From positions 1-6,827 of the forward strand of contig DAIDAS010000367.1 of NCBI GenBank assembly GCA_027310505.1: a stretch of 6,827 nt of DNA, read 5' to 3'. A model generated the notes under the pieces. That model was not told the origin of the DNA. It searched no databases and worked only from the letters and a program-made list of their open reading frames with translations. This DNA is from a bacterium. GTDB lineage: Bacteria; Pseudomonadota; Gammaproteobacteria; Burkholderiales; Methylophilaceae. The position numbers and the translations under genes were made by a program. Below are positions 6,007-6,827 of this stretch, one piece after another (positions within the stretch are counted from its first letter, which is position 1; each line of letters opens with the position of its first letter).

Positions 6007-6812
6007 AAAAGCTGTTGCTCCTGATTTGTGCCTTCTCGATCTGCGGCACGGCTTGGGCGGATCCTCCACTCAAGATCATTCCATTGCACCATCGGCTGGC
6101 CCAGGACGTGCTGCCTTCAGTGCAACCGCTGGTCGGCGAGGGCGGGACAGCCAGCGCGATTGGCAACAACCTGCTGGTACGTACCTCGCCGGAGCGCATG
6201 GCGGCAATCGAACAGGCAATCGCCCTGCTGGATATCGAGCGCAAGACCCTGCGCATCACCGTTAGCCGCAACCGTACCGATCAGAGCGATAGCCGGGAAA
6301 TCGGCGTGAGTGGCAGCGTCAGGCGCGGCAACGCGGTGGTGCAGGCGCCGGACCGTTATGGCCGTACGGCACCGGGGGTTGTTGTGGAACTGGGGCAGCG
6401 CGATTCGAATGCCTCCGAACGCGCCAGCGAGTTTGTCAGCGTGCTGGAAGGCGAGCGCGCCGTCATCGGTGTCAGGCAGTCGGTGCCATTCACCGCGACG
6501 TGGGTCGTGCTGACGCAACGATATGCCGGTGTGCAGCAGACCGTTCAGTTCCATGACGTTACGACAGGGTTCGCAGTGCGTCCACGGCCGGTCGGAGACG
6601 AACTCGAGCTGGAAATCGCCCCGCGTGTGGCCAACCTGTCCGGCGGTGTGATCGAGTTTCAGGAACTCGCCACCACGGTGCGGGTTCGTCCCGGCCAGTG
6701 GTTTGATCTGGGCGGAACCATGCAATCGCGTGACGAGGTTAGCAGGGAAATATTTTCCGGTAACGCCACATCTGCACGGAGTGCTTCTCAATTATGGATA
6801 CGGGTGGAATAG
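6003..6812 (+). CDS. Secreted secretin-like protein with an N1-type domain and shortened C-terminal secretin motifs
   Basis: The 269 residues begin with a clear Sec signal peptide: Lys2-Lys3, hydrophobic core 4-14, and AWA before a cleavage after Ala19. Residues about 24-88 look like a secretin short N-domain (LHHRLAQDVLPSVQPLV, then NNLLVRTSPERMAAIEQAIALLD). Residues about 89-140 are polar and probably flexible, without known motifs. The rest recalls the secretin C-domain in compressed form: TTGFAVRPRPVGDELELEIAP resembles the 'G-x-x-L-x-V-x-P' strand pair, TTVRVRPGQWFDLGGT resembles 'T-x-V-x-V-x-x-G-x-x-x-x-GG', and LWIRVE closes it. The usual VP-x-LGD-IP-x-x-G-x-LF gate segment is not present, and the protein is less than half a normal secretin, so a gated pore is unlikely. 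No pilus or type II secretion genes are nearby. It overlaps the previous gene by four bases and has only a weak purine run before its ATG, suggesting coupled translation. Role unknown; periplasmic or outer-membrane location inferred. Confidence 0.82.
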   Translation: MKKLLLLICAFSICGTAWADPPLKIIPLHHRLAQDVLPSVQPLVGEGGTASAIGNNLLVRTSPERMAAIEQAIALLDIERKTLRITVSRNRTDQSDSREIGVSGSVRRGNAVVQAPDRYGRTAPGVVVELGQRDSNASERASEFVSVLEGERAVIGVRQSVPFTATWVVLTQRYAGVQQTVQFHDVTTGFAVRPRPVGDELELEIAPRVANLSGGVIEFQELATTVRVRPGQWFDLGGTMQSRDEVSREIFSGNATSARSASQLWIRVE

Positions 6813-6827
6813 CGGCCAAAATGATGT

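Noticed and set aside
6117..6791. A 224-codon minus-strand frame opposite the secretin-like gene
   Set aside because: The plus-strand gene has a signal peptide and domain motifs; the antisense frame has none and is His/Arg-rich.
1..6827. Mobile elements, CRISPR arrays, tRNA or rRNA genes, phage or defence genes
   Set aside because: I looked for repeats, inverted ends, transposase or nuclease motifs and RNA gene signatures on both strands and found none; base usage is even across the genes.

Overview
The window looks like an ordinary chromosomal housekeeping segment of a betaproteobacterium, plausibly from the Nitrosomonadales/Gallionellaceae side. That placement is inferred from protein style, moderately high GC, and a SlyD of a form I associate with betaproteobacteria; no marker gene fixes the genus. 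I see no insertion sequence, phage gene, tRNA, rRNA or CRISPR array. Coding density is about 95% and no gene-free stretch exceeds about 80 bases.

Left part, plus strand: the C-terminal end of a membrane protein, most likely a cation-transporting P-type ATPase, runs in from outside. After 38 bases comes a full-length mutS, which reads from a TTG start. A small cupin gene overlaps the mutS stop by four bases (ATGA). A strong hairpin with T-runs on both sides closes this block and also ends the facing gene.

Middle, minus strand: bcp (thiol peroxidase of the PrxQ/Bcp type) and slyD (FKBP-type prolyl isomerase and metallochaperone with a His-rich tail) overlap at an ATGATG junction and form a two-gene operon. 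They read toward the terminator from a short divergent promoter region at about 4298-4371.

Right part, plus strand: roxA (a ycfD-type 2-oxoglutarate oxygenase that hydroxylates ribosomal protein L16), an uncharacterised 169-residue protein that I tentatively link to DUF7931, and a secreted 269-residue secretin-like protein. They are closely packed, with 12 bases and then a 4-base overlap between them, and probably form one operon. A near-consensus -10 hexamer sits six bases before the roxA ATG, with no Shine-Dalgarno sequence between, so the roxA message may be leaderless.

The genes are mostly about quality control: mismatch repair, peroxide detoxification, protein folding and ribosome modification. 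The most unusual items are the miniature secretin-like protein and its uncharacterised partner behind roxA, the Bcp without the usual second cysteine, and the mutS-coupled cupin with an incomplete metal site. I do not see a convincing new multi-gene system. The roxA cluster is the best candidate for something undescribed.
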